Positions 1 to 10,258 of a stretch of 64,000 nucleotides of DNA are shown piece after piece (positions within the stretch are counted from its first letter, which is position 1; every line of letters starts with the position of its first letter). This stretch comes from Eulemur rufifrons (Eukaryota; Chordata; Mammalia; Primates; Lemuridae). A program made the translations under genes and the position numbers. Location of the stretch: contig NW_027182926.1 in NCBI RefSeq assembly GCF_041146395.1, positions 70,001-134,000 on the forward strand. Reading direction: 5' to 3'. The notes under the pieces are model-generated. The model was not told the origin of the DNA. It did no database searches and saw only the letters and a program-made list of their open reading frames with translations.

Positions 1-1877
1 AGCCTAACCCTTAACCCTACAGTAAGGAAGACCCTTAATGCTAAAGGGATCCCTTATCCCTAACCCTAACACTACAGCTAAAAATAACCCTAACCTTTGA
101 TCCTGAAACCTAACCCCTAACACTTACTTTAACCCCAAACCCTAACCCTAATCCTAAGCATTAAACCTAACCCTATCTCTTAACCCTAACGCTAGCCCTT
201 ACCCTAACGCCTAGATCTAACCCTAAATCTAACCTACCGCCTAATCCTAACCTTAAGCCCTAATGCTAACTCGAACCCTGACCCCTAAACCTACCCGTAA
301 CCCTTAACACTAACCCTATCCGTCAACCTTAACCCTGACCCTAACCATTACCCGCAACCAAGCATTTAACCCTGACCCTACCCCTAATCCTTAATGATAA
401 CCCTAACACTAAACCCTAACCCTAAGCCCAACACTTATCCCTAATCCTATCCCTTAACCCTAACCATAAGCCTAACCCTAATGCTACCCCCTAAACCTAA
501 CCCTAGCCGTGACCAGTACACCTAACCCTAACCTCTAACACAAACCATAGCACATAACTCTAACTCTAAATCTAACCCTAACCCTAACCCTAAACCCTAA
601 CTCTTAACCTTAACCCTAAGCGTTAACTCTCACGCTAACCTTTAATCCTAACCCTAATCCTAATCTTCAACCCTAAACATAACACTGAACCCTAACCCTG
701 TACCAAACACTAACCCCTCATCTAAACCCTAACCGTAAACCTGAACCCTAAACCAAAGTGTAACCGTTAAACCTAAGACCAACCTTTAACCCTAACCCTA
801 ATCCCTAACCCTAAGCCCTCACCCTAACACTAAACTTCATACTTAACCCTAACCATAATCCTAACCCTAAATCTAATTCTCAGACTTCTTGCTTTCTTAG
901 AGTTTAGAAAGCCTGCAGTCCTCCCATGCCATGCGTGAAAGGAGGCTCTACCACTGCGTCCTGCATGAAACCCACGGGCCCATACCCAGAGTATGATAGA
1001 GTGGGTTCCCGGGTACAATCCCAGCCCCCTAAGCTCCCCCCGCCCGCCCAATGCAGACAGGGCCCGTGCGCTAAGCATAAACAATACCTTTAACAGATAA
1101 CCCTAACCCTGAACATAACACCCAACTCTGTTCCTATTTCTCCCCTTAACACGTAAACCTCACCATGCGCCTAACTTTAACCTCTTATCCTAACGTTAAT
1201 GCATAACCCATTTCCTGAGAGCAACCCCTATCCCATAATTCTAACCCTATCTCCTAGTCATCACTGTGACACCTAATCCCTAACCCTAATTCTAAACCGC
1301 TAACCCTAACCATAACCCTACCTACAACCCTGACACTCACAGTAACCCTTACTTCTAACCCCAACGCTATGCCTAACAAAAACCCTAACCCTTGACCCTA
1401 ACCCTTCACCCTAACCCCTAAGCCTTACCCTAACCCTTAACCCTAATCCTAATCCTAACCATTAAACCTAACCCTAGCTCTTAAAGCTAACCCTAAACCT
1501 TACCCTCACGACTAGACCTAACCCTGACACTAACCTAACACCTAACCCTAACCAGAACCCCTAAAGCTAACCCTGAATCTATCCCTAACCCTAGCAGTAA
1601 ACTTTAACCCTAAACCTAAGCCCAACCCGTAACCCTAATCCTATCCTTTTACCCTAAAACTATCCCCTAAACCTAACCCCTATACCTCACCCTAACTCTA
1701 ACCCCAATCCTAATTCTAACCATACCCCTTCATAAAACACTAACTCCTAACCGCTAACCCTACCACTAACCAAAAACCCTAATCACTAATCCCTAACCCT
1801 AAAGCTTAACCTTTACCCTAACCGTTAACCCTCACCCTAAATCTTAACACTGACCCTAACCTTAACCTTTAACTCTA
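1..1877 (-). repeat. 1.86-kb higher-order unit 1
   Basis: Starts at the window edge with AGCCTAACCCTTAACCC and the AGTAAGGAAG landmark, and carries a type 1 island at 881-1083. It differs from units 2-4 at scattered sites, for example CTAAAGGGATCC where the others have CTAATGGGATCC. It is the longest of the four. Confidence 0.85.
881..1083 (-). repeat. Type 1 island
   Basis: GC-richer segment embedded in the hexamer array. Read on the minus strand it runs GTTTATGCTTAGCGCACGGG, a G-rich stretch, GGAACCCACTCTATCAT, TATGGGCC, ATGCAGGAC, GAGCCTCCTTTCACGC, ATTGCAGGCTTTCTAAAC and GCAAGAAGTCTGAGAATT. Two 9-bp arms form an inverted repeat: CACGGGCCC at 973-981 and GGGCCCGTG at 1,060-1,068. An open frame of 84 codons crosses the island on the minus strand but runs into degenerate hexamers, so I do not call it a gene. 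Confidence 0.85.
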
Positions 1878-2441
1878 AGCCTAACCCTTAACCCTACAGT
1901 AAGGAAGACCCTTAATGCTAATGGGATCCCTTATCCCTAACCCTAACACTACAGCTAAAAATAACCCTAACCTTGGATCCTTAAACCTAACCCCTAACAC
2001 TTACTTTAACCCCAAACCCTAACCCTAATCCTAAGCATTAAACCTAACCCTATCTCTTAACCCTAACGCTAGCCCTTACCCTAACGCCTAGATCTAACCC
2101 TAAGTCTAACCTACCGCCTAATCCTAACCTTAAGCCCTAATGCTAACTCTAACCCTGAACCCTAAACCTACCCGTAACCCTTAACACTAACCCTATCCGT
2201 GAACCTTAACCCTGACCCTAACCATTACCCGCACCCAAGCATTTAACCTTGACCCTAACCCTAATCCTTACTGCTAACCCTAACACTAAACCCTAACCCT
2301 AAGCCCAACACTTATCCCTAATCCTATCCCTTAACCCTAACCCTAACCCTAATGCTACCCCCTAAACGTAACCCTAACCGTGACCAGTAAACCTAACCCT
2401 AACCTCTAACACAAACCATAGCACATAACTCTAACCCTAAA

Positions 2442-2472
<31 letters not shown>

Positions 2473-3736
2473 TCTTAACCTTAACCCTAAGCGTTAACTC
2501 TCACGCTAACCTTTAATCCTAACCCTAATCCTAATCTTCAACCCTAAACCTAACACTTAACCCTAACCCTGTACCAAACCCTAACCCCTCATCTTAACCC
2601 TAACCGTAAACCTCAACCCTAAACCAAAGTGTAACCGTTAAACCTAAGAGTAACCTTTAACCCTAACCCTAATCCCTAACCCTAAGCCCTGACCCTAACA
2701 CTAAACTTCATCCTTAACCCTAACCAGAATCCTAACCCTAAATCTAATTCTCAGACTTCTTGCTTTCTTAGAGTTTAGAAAGCCTGCCATCCTCCCATGC
2801 CATGCGTGAAAGGAGGCTCTACCACTGTGTCCTGCATGAAACCCACGGGCCCATACCCAGAGTATGATAGAGTGGGTTCCCGGGTACAATCCCAGCCCCC
2901 TAAACTCCCCCCGCCCGCCTAATGCAGACAGGGCCCGTGCGCTAAGCATAAACAATAGGTTTAACAGATAACCCTAACCCTGAACGTAACACCCAACCCT
3001 GTTCCTATTTCTCCCCTTAACACGTAAACCTCACCGGGCGCCTAACTTTAACCTCTTATCCTAACGTTAATGCATAACGCATTTCCTGAGAACAACCCCT
3101 ATCCCATAATTCTAACCCTATCTCCTAGTCATCACTGTGACACCTAATCCCTAACCCTAATTCTAAACCGCTAACCCTAACCGTAACCCTACCTACAACC
3201 CTAACACTGACAGTAACCCTTACTTCTAACCCCAACGCTATGCCTAACAAAAACCCTAACCCTTCACCCTAACCCCTAAGCCTTACCCTAACCCTTAACC
3301 CTAATCCTAATCCTAACCATTAAACCTAACCCTAGCTCTTAAAGGTAACCCTAAACCTTACCCTCGCGACTAGACCTAACCCTGACACTAACCTAACACC
3401 TAACCCTAACCAGAACCCCTAAAGCTAACTCTGAACCCTATCCCTAACCCCAGCAGTAAACTTTAACCCTAAACCTAAGCCCAACCCGTAACCCTAATCC
3501 TATCCTTTTACCCTAAAACTAACCCCTAAACCTAACCCCTATACCTCACCCTAACTCTAACCCCAATCCTAATTCTAACCATACCCCTTCATAAAACACT
3601 AACTCCTTACCGCTAACCCTAACACTAACCAAAAACCATAATCACTAATCCCTAACCCTAACGCTTAACCTTTACTCTAACCATTAACCCTCACCCTAAA
3701 TCTTAACACTGACCCTAACCTTAACCTTTAACTCTA
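1878..3736 (-). repeat. 1.86-kb higher-order unit 2
   Basis: Second copy, recognised by the repeated start landmark at 1,878. Its type 1 island is at 2,751-2,953. It lacks a short CCCTAACCCTTGACC stretch that the other units carry after their GCCTAACAAAAACC landmark. Confidence 0.85.
2751..2953 (-). repeat. Type 1 island
   Basis: Same order of motifs as the island at 881-1083, with a few substitutions (for example CACTGTGTCC in place of CACTGCGTCC, a CpG to TpG change). Confidence 0.85.
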
Positions 3737-4300
3737 AGCCTAACCCTTAACCCTACAGTAAGGAAGACCCTTAATGCTAATGGGATCCCTTATCCCTAAC
3801 CCTAACACTACAGCTAAAAATAACCCTAACCTTGGATCCTTAAACCTAACCCCTAACACTTACTTTAACCCCAAACCCTAACCCTAATCCTAAGCATTAA
3901 ACCTAACCCTATCTCTTAACCCTAACGCTAGCCCTTACCCTAACGCCTAGATCTAACCCTAAGTCTAACCTACCGCCTAATCCTAACCTTAAGCCCTAAT
4001 GCTAACTCTAACCCTGAACCCTAAACCTACCCGTAACCCTTAACACTAACCCTATCCGTGAACCTTAACCCTGACCCTAACCATTACCCGCACCCAAGCA
4101 TTTAACACTGACCCTTCCACTAATCCTTAATGATAACCCTAACACTAAACCCTAACCCTAAGCCCAACACTTATCCCTAATCCTATCCCTTAACCCTAAC
4201 CCTAACCCTATTGCTACCCCCTAAACGTAACCCTAACCGTGACCAGTAAACCTAACCCTAACCTCTAACACAAACCATAGCACATAACTCTAACCCTAAA

Positions 4301-4331
<31 letters not shown>

Positions 4332-5593
4332 TCTTAACCTTAACCCTAAGCGTTAACTCTCACGCTAACCTTTAATCCTAACCCTAATCCTAATCTTCAA
4401 CCCTAAACCTAACACTTAACCCTAATCCTGGACCAAACCCTAACCCCTCATCTTAACCCTAACTGTAAACCTCAACCCTAAACCAAAGTGTAACCGTTAA
4501 ACCTAAGAGTAACCTTTAACCCTAACCCTAATCCCTAACCCTAAGCCCTCACCCTAACACTAAACTTCATCCTTAACCCTAACCAGAATCCTAACCCTAA
4601 ATCTAATTCTCAGACTTCTTGCTTTCTTAGAGTTTAGAAAGCCTGCAATCCTCCCATGCCATGCGTGAAAGGAGGCTCTACCACTGTGTCCTGCATGAAA
4701 CCCACGGGCCCATACACAGAGTATGATAGAGTGGGTTCCCGGGTACAATCCCAGCCCCCTAAACTCCCCCCGCCCGCCTAATGCAGACAGGGCCCGTGCG
4801 CTAAGCATAAACAATACCTTTAACAGATAACCCTAACCCTGAACGTAACACCCAACCCTGTTCCTATTTCTCCCCTTAACACGTAAACCTCACCGTGCGC
4901 CTAACTTTAACCTCTTATCCTAACGTTAATGCATAACGCATTTCCTGAGAACAACCCCTATCCCATAATTCTAACCCTATCTCCTAGTGATCACTGTGAC
5001 ACCTAATCCCTAACCCTCATTCTAAACCGCTAACCCTAACCGTAACCCTACCTACAACCCTAACACTGACAGTAACCCTTACTTCTAACCCCAACGCTAT
5101 GCCTAACAAAAACCCTAACCCTTGACCCTAACCCTTCACACTAACCCCTAAGCCTTACCCTAACCCTTAACCCTAATCCTAATCCTAACCATTAAACCTA
5201 ACCCTAGCTCTTAAAGCTAACCCTAAACCTTACCCTCACGACTAGACCTAACCCTGTCACTAACCTAACACCTGACCCTAACCAGACCCCTAAAGCTAAC
5301 CCTGAACCCTATCCCTAACCCTAGCAGTAAACTTTAACCCTAAACCTAAGCCCAACCCGTAACCCTAATCCTATCCTTTTACCCTAAACCTAACCCCTAT
5401 ACCTCACCCTAACTCTAACCCCAATCCTAATTCTAACCATACCCCTTCATAAAACACTAACTCCTAACCGCTAACCCTAACACTAACCAAAAACCCTAAT
5501 CACTAATCCCTAACCCTAACGCTTTACCTTTACCCTAACCATTAACCCTCACCCTAAATCTTAACATGACCCTAACCTTAACCTTTAACTCTA
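3737..5593 (-). repeat. 1.86-kb higher-order unit 3
   Basis: Third copy, with the start landmark at 3,737 and a type 1 island at 4,611-4,813. It is very close to unit 2 by eye, including the shared GGATCCTTAAACC variant. Confidence 0.85.
4611..4813 (-). repeat. Type 1 island
   Basis: Third copy in the 1.86-kb array. It has CATACACAGAG where its neighbours have CATACCCAGAG. Confidence 0.85.
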
Positions 5594-7390
5594 AGCCTAA
5601 CCCTTAACCCTACAGTAAGGAAGACCCTTAATGCTAATGGGATCCCTTATCCCTAACCCTAACACTACAGCTAAAAATAACCCTAACCTTGGATCCTTAA
5701 ACCTAACCCCTAACACTTACTTTAACCCCAAACCCTAACCCTAATCCTAAGCATTAAACCTAACCCTATCTCTTAACCCTAACGCTAGCCCTTACCCTAA
5801 GGCCTAGATCTAACCCTAAGTCTAACCTACCGCCTAATCCTAACCTTAAGCCCTAATGCTAACTCTAACCCTGAACCCTAAACCTACCCGTAACCCTTAA
5901 CACTAACCCTATCCGTGAACCTTAACCCTGACCCTAACCATTACCCGCACCAAAGAATTTAACCCTGACCCTACCCCTAATCCTTAATGATAACCCTAAC
6001 ACTAAACCCTAACCCTAAGCCCAACACTTATCCCTAATCCTATCCCTTAACCCTAACCCTAATGCTAACCCCTAAACGTAACCCTAACCGTGACCAGTAA
6101 AACTAACCCTAACCTCTAACACAAACCATAGCACTAAACTAACTGAAACTAACCCTATCCCTAACCCTAACCCTAAACCCTAACTCTTAACCTTAACCGT
6201 AAGTGTTAACTCTCACGCTAACCTTTAATCCTAACCCTAATCCTAATCTTCAACACTAAACCTAACACTTAACCCTAACCCTGTACCATAACCTAACCCC
6301 TCATCTTAACCCTAATCGTAAACCTCAACCCTAAACCAAAGTGTAACCGTTAAACCTAAGAGTAACCTTTAACCCTAACCCTAATACCTAAGCCTAAGCC
6401 CTCACCCTAACACTAAACTTCATCCTTAACCCTAACCATAATCCAACCCTAAATCTCATTCTCACACTTCTTGCTTTCTTAGAGTTTAGAAAGCCTGCCA
6501 TCCTCCCATGCCATGGGTGAAAGGAGGCTCTACCACTGTGTCCTGCATGAAACCCACGGGCCCATACCCAGAGTATGATAGAGTGGGTTCCCGGGTACAA
6601 TCCCAGCCCCCTAAACTCCCCCCGCCCGCCTAATGCAGACAGGGCCCGTGCGCTAAGCATAAACAATACCTTTAACAGATAACCCTAACCCTGAACATAA
6701 CAACCCAACCCTGTTCCTATTTCTCCCCTTAACACGTAAACCTCACCGTGCGCCTAACTTTAACCTCTTATCCTAACGTTAATGCATAACCCATTTCCTG
6801 AGAACAACCCCTATCCCATAATTCTAACCCTATCTCCTAGTCATCACTGTGACACCTAATCCCTAACCCTAATTCTAAACCGCTAACCCTAACCGTAACC
6901 CTACCTACAACCCTAACACTGACAGTAACCCTTACTTCTAACCCCAACGCTATGCCTAACAAAAACCCTAACCCTTGACCCTAACCCTTCACCCTAACCC
7001 CTAAGCCTTACCCTAACCCTTAACCCTAATCCTAATCCTAACCATTAAACGTAACCCTAGCTCTTAAAGCTAACCCTAAACCTTACCCTCACGACTAGAC
7101 CTAACCCTGACACTAACCTAACACCTAACCCTATCCAGAACCCCTAAAGCTAACCCTGAACCCTATCCCTTACCCTAGCAGTAAACTTTAACCCTAAACC
7201 TAAGCCCAACCCGTAACCCTAATCCTATCCTTTTAGCTAAACCTAACCCCTATACCTCACCCTAACTCTAACCCCAATCCTAATTCTAACCATACCCCTT
7301 CATAAAACACTAACTCCTAACCGCTAACCCTAACACTAACCAAAAACCCTAATCACTAATCCCTAACCCTAACGCTTAACCTTTACCCTA
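5594..7390 (-). repeat. 1.86-kb higher-order unit 4, truncated
   Basis: Fourth copy, with a type 1 island at 6,461-6,665. It stops inside the CCTTTACCCTAA segment, about 75 bp before the expected unit end. The 94-bp satellite begins directly there with no intervening unique sequence. Confidence 0.83.
6461..6665 (-). repeat. Type 1 island
   Basis: Fourth copy. It has CATGGGTGAAAGG in place of CATGCGTGAAAGG, and small indels in the flanking hexamers that shift the open frame leaving the island. Confidence 0.85.
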
Positions 7391-9960
7391 AGAAGTAGGA
7401 GAGTCATATGTATGAACGGTTACATTCACGCAGAGAAAGAAACTGTTGGGTGGTGTATGTACGCATGTTAATCTATACTTTGGAGGAAGTTCGAGAGTCA
7501 TATCTGGGGAAAATTGCAGTCACTTAGAGAAAGCAACAATCGGGGGCCGTTTTGTAGATCTGCTAAATTCTATTTTGGAAGAAGAGTGAAATTCATATGT
7601 GGGAACGCTTATGTTCACTCAGAGAAATCAACGATAGGGCAGTGTTTCGTTGGGATGCTAAAGTGTAGTTTGGAAGAAGTTCGCGAGTCTTATATAAGAA
7701 AGCTTACAGTCACCTAGAGAAAGTAACTCTCGGCAGATTGTTTCTAAGCGTGCTAAACTCTAATTTGCATCAATTGTGAGAGTCAAACATGGGAACGCTT
7801 ACATTCACTCAGAGAACGCAACGTTTGGGTGGTGGTTTGTAAGCATTCTAAACTGTATTTTGGAGGAAGTAGGAGAGTCATATATACGAATGCTTACATT
7901 CACGCAGAGAAAGCAACTCTGTGATCGTATTTTGTTGGCATACTAAACTGTGGTTTGGAAGAAGTTCGAGAGCCTTATATAGGAAAGATTACAGTGACAC
8001 AGAGAAAACAACTCTCTGTAGTTTGTTGGTAGGTCTACTAAACTGTAATTTGGATGATGTGTGAGAACGCTTGCATTCACTCAGAGAAAGAACTTTGTCG
8101 TGGTGGTTTGTAGGAATAACAACTGTAGTTCGAAGAAGTAGGAGAGTCATATATGAACGGTTACATTCACGCAGAGAAAGCAACTGTGGAGTGGCGTATG
8201 TAATCATCATAATCTGTAGTTTGGAGGAAGTTCGAGAGTCATATCTGGGGAAAATTAGAGTCATTTAGAGAAAGGAACAATCGGGGGCTGGTGTGTAGGT
8301 CTGCTAAATTCTATTTTGGAAAAAGAGTGAGAGTCATATATGGGAACGCTTATGTTGACTCAGAGAAATCAACGATGGGGCGCTGTATTGTTGGCATGCT
8401 AAACTGTAGTTTGGAAGAAGTTCGAGAGTCTTATATAGGAAAGTTTACAGTCACCTAGAGAAAGCAACTCACAGGAGGTGGTTTGTAAGCCGCTAAACTC
8501 TAATTTGGATGAAGTGAAAGAGGCATACATGGATACGCTTCATTCACTCAGAGAAAGGTAAATTGGGGTGCCGGTTTGTAGGTATACTAACTCCAGTTTG
8601 GAAGAAGTACTAGAGTCATATATATGAACGCTTATATGGACGCAGAGAAAGCAACTATGGGGTGGTGTTTTGTAGGCCTGCTAAAATATAGTTTGGAAGA
8701 AGTTCGAAAGCAGACAGTCACTTAGAGAAAGCAACTCTTGGCGGTGGATTTTTAGGTCTGCTAAATTGTATTTTGAAAGAAGTACCAGAGTCATATATTC
8801 AAACGCTTACATTCATGCAGAGAAAGGAACTGTGGGGTGGTGTTTTCTAGGCGTGCTAAACTCTAGTTTGGACGAAGTTTGAGAATCACATATAAGAAAG
8901 CTTAGAGTCACTTAGAGAAAGCAAATCTCTGGGTGTGGAATGTAGGCGTGCTAAACTCTATTTTGGTTTAGATTGAGAGTCATATATGGAAAGGGTTACA
9001 TTCACTCAGAGAAAGCAACGATGGTGTGGTGGTTTGTAGGCATACTAAACTCTAGTTTGGAAGAAGTAAGAAAATGATATATGGGAACGCTTACATTCAT
9101 GCAGAGAAAGCAATTATGGGGTGGCTTTTTTGTACCCATGCTAATCTCTAGTTTGGAAGAAGTTATATAGGAAAGCGTACACTCATTTATAGAAACCAAC
9201 TTTCGGGGGATGAAGGGTAGGCCTGCAAAACTCTACTTTGGAAGAAGTGGGAGAGTCATATTGGGGACCACGTACATTGACTCAGAGAAATCGAGGATGG
9301 GGTTGTGTTTTGTAGGCATACTAAACTCTAGTTTGGAGAAAGTAGGAGAATCATATATAGGAACGCTTACATTCATGCAGAGAAAGCAACTATGGAGTGA
9401 GGTTTGTATGCCTACTAAACTATAGTTTGGAGGAAGTTTAGAATCTTATATAGCAAAGCTTACAGTCACCTAGAGAGAGCAACTCTTGGGAGATGATTTC
9501 TAAGCCTGATAATTTGCACCAACTCTTAAAGTCAAGTATGGGAAGGTTTACATCCACTCAGAACGCAAGGTTTGGGTTGCAGTTTGTGGCCTTAATTGTA
9601 GTTCGGAAGAAGTAGGAAAGTCATATATATGAACGGTTACATTCACGCAGACAAACCAGCTATGGAGTGATGTGTGTATGCCTACTAAACTATAGTTTGG
9701 AGGATGTTCGAGAGTCATATCTGGAAAGCTTACAGTCATTTAGAGAAAGAAACTCTCAGGGGGTGGTTCGTAGGCCTGCTAAACTCTATTTTCAAAGAAG
9801 TGTTAAAATCATATACAGGAACGCTTACATTCACTCAGAGAAAGCAACGTTGGGGTGGCCGTTTGTGAGCATACTAAACTCTACTTTGGAAGAGGTACAA
9901 GAGACATAAATACGAACGCTTACATTAACACAGAGAAAGCAAATACGGGGTGCTGTAGTG
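7391..9960 (+). repeat. Satellite segment duplicated at +7,859 bp
   Basis: Distinctive monomer variants in this stretch reappear at a constant offset of 7,859 bp (7,514 to 15,373; 8,071 to 15,930; 9,002 to 16,861; 9,210 to 17,069; 9,548 to 17,407; 9,667 to 17,526). Only scattered substitutions are seen between the two. The match weakens after about 9,960/17,820. Confidence 0.85.
7401..8260 (+). repeat. Example of the three-monomer (a-b-c) order in the satellite
   Basis: Monomers fall into three kinds. Kind a has TTACAGTCACCTAGAGAAAG and ends near GAAGTGTGAGAG. Kind b has TTACATTCACTCAGAGAA and ends near GAAGTAGGAGAG. Kind c has TTACATTCACGCAGAGAA and ends near GAAGTTCGAGAG. Walking from 7,401 the order is c, a, b, a, b, c, a, b, c, so the cycle a-b-c (about 280 bp) dominates with one skipped step. 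The same order recurs at 9,000-9,260 and elsewhere in the array. Confidence 0.7.
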
Positions 9961-10029
9961 CAGGCATGCTAAACTATAGATTAGAAGAAGTTCGAAAGCT
10001 GACAGTCACTTAGAGAAAGCAACTCTTGG

Positions 10030-10258
10030 CGGGTGATTTTTAGGTCTGCTAAATTGTATTTTGAAAGACGTACCAGAGTCATATACAAACGCTTACATTC
10101 ATGCAGAGAAAGAAACTATGGGGTGATGTGTTGTGGGGATGCTAAACTGCAGTTTGGAAGGTGTTCGAGAGTGTTATATAGGATAGCTTACAGTCACCTA
10201 GAGAAAGCAACACTCGGGACAGCTTTACAAGCCTCTAAACACTAATTAGCAGCAATTG
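10030..10258 (+). repeat. Site of a 472-bp (five-monomer) deletion in the satellite
   Basis: Sequence at 10,033 matches 12,249 (offset 2,216), while sequence from 10,258 matches 12,947 (offset about 2,688). The 472-bp difference equals five monomers of 94.4 bp. The segment at about 12,475-12,946 therefore has no counterpart here, which is what unequal crossing-over in phase with the monomer would leave. Confidence 0.75.

Larger units (their letters stand above)
1..7390 (-). repeat. Degenerate telomere-like array, CCCTAA orientation, 1.86-kb higher-order repeat
   Basis: The + strand is CCCTAA with frequent variants (CCCTGA, CCTTAA, CCGTAA, CACTAA), so the G-rich strand is the minus strand. 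Perfect hexamer runs are short. Distinctive non-hexamer landmarks recur in the same order in every unit: AGTAAGGAAGACCC at the unit start, GGGATCCCTTATCCC after it, GCACATAACTCTAA mid-unit, one GC-rich island, then TTCCTATTTCTCC. Landmark spacing gives units of about 1,877, 1,859, 1,857 and 1,797 bp, the last cut short by the satellite at 7,391. Units differ by scattered substitutions and small indels. The array is open at the left window edge. Confidence 0.93.

Noticed and set aside
881..1083. Island as a tRNA-derived SINE
   Set aside because: I could not find convincing A-box and B-box promoters, a poly-A tail or target-site duplications. GGTTCCCGGG only loosely resembles a B-box.
830..1084. 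Recurrent open frame of about 84 codons across type 1 islands (minus strand here; also near 2,701, 4,560, 28,739, 37,125, 47,278, 54,155, 61,032)
   Set aside because: The frame follows island copies because the islands are repeats. Its end is translated degenerate hexamers (RIRFRVRI-like), its start and length vary, and some copies are frameshifted (net 2-bp loss near 50,830 and 57,705) without any sign of constraint. A test of synonymous against non-synonymous change among copies would settle it.
1..7390. Functional telomere at the left window edge
   Set aside because: Hexamers are too degenerate, perfect runs are only a few copies, and 1.86-kb units with islands are present, so this is subtelomeric or interstitial material.
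7645..7660. TTTCGTTGGGATGC resembles the start of a CENP-B box
   Set aside because: Only the first nine bases fit. The essential CGGG part is absent, and most monomers lack even the TTCGTTGG stretch, so a centromeric role is not supported.
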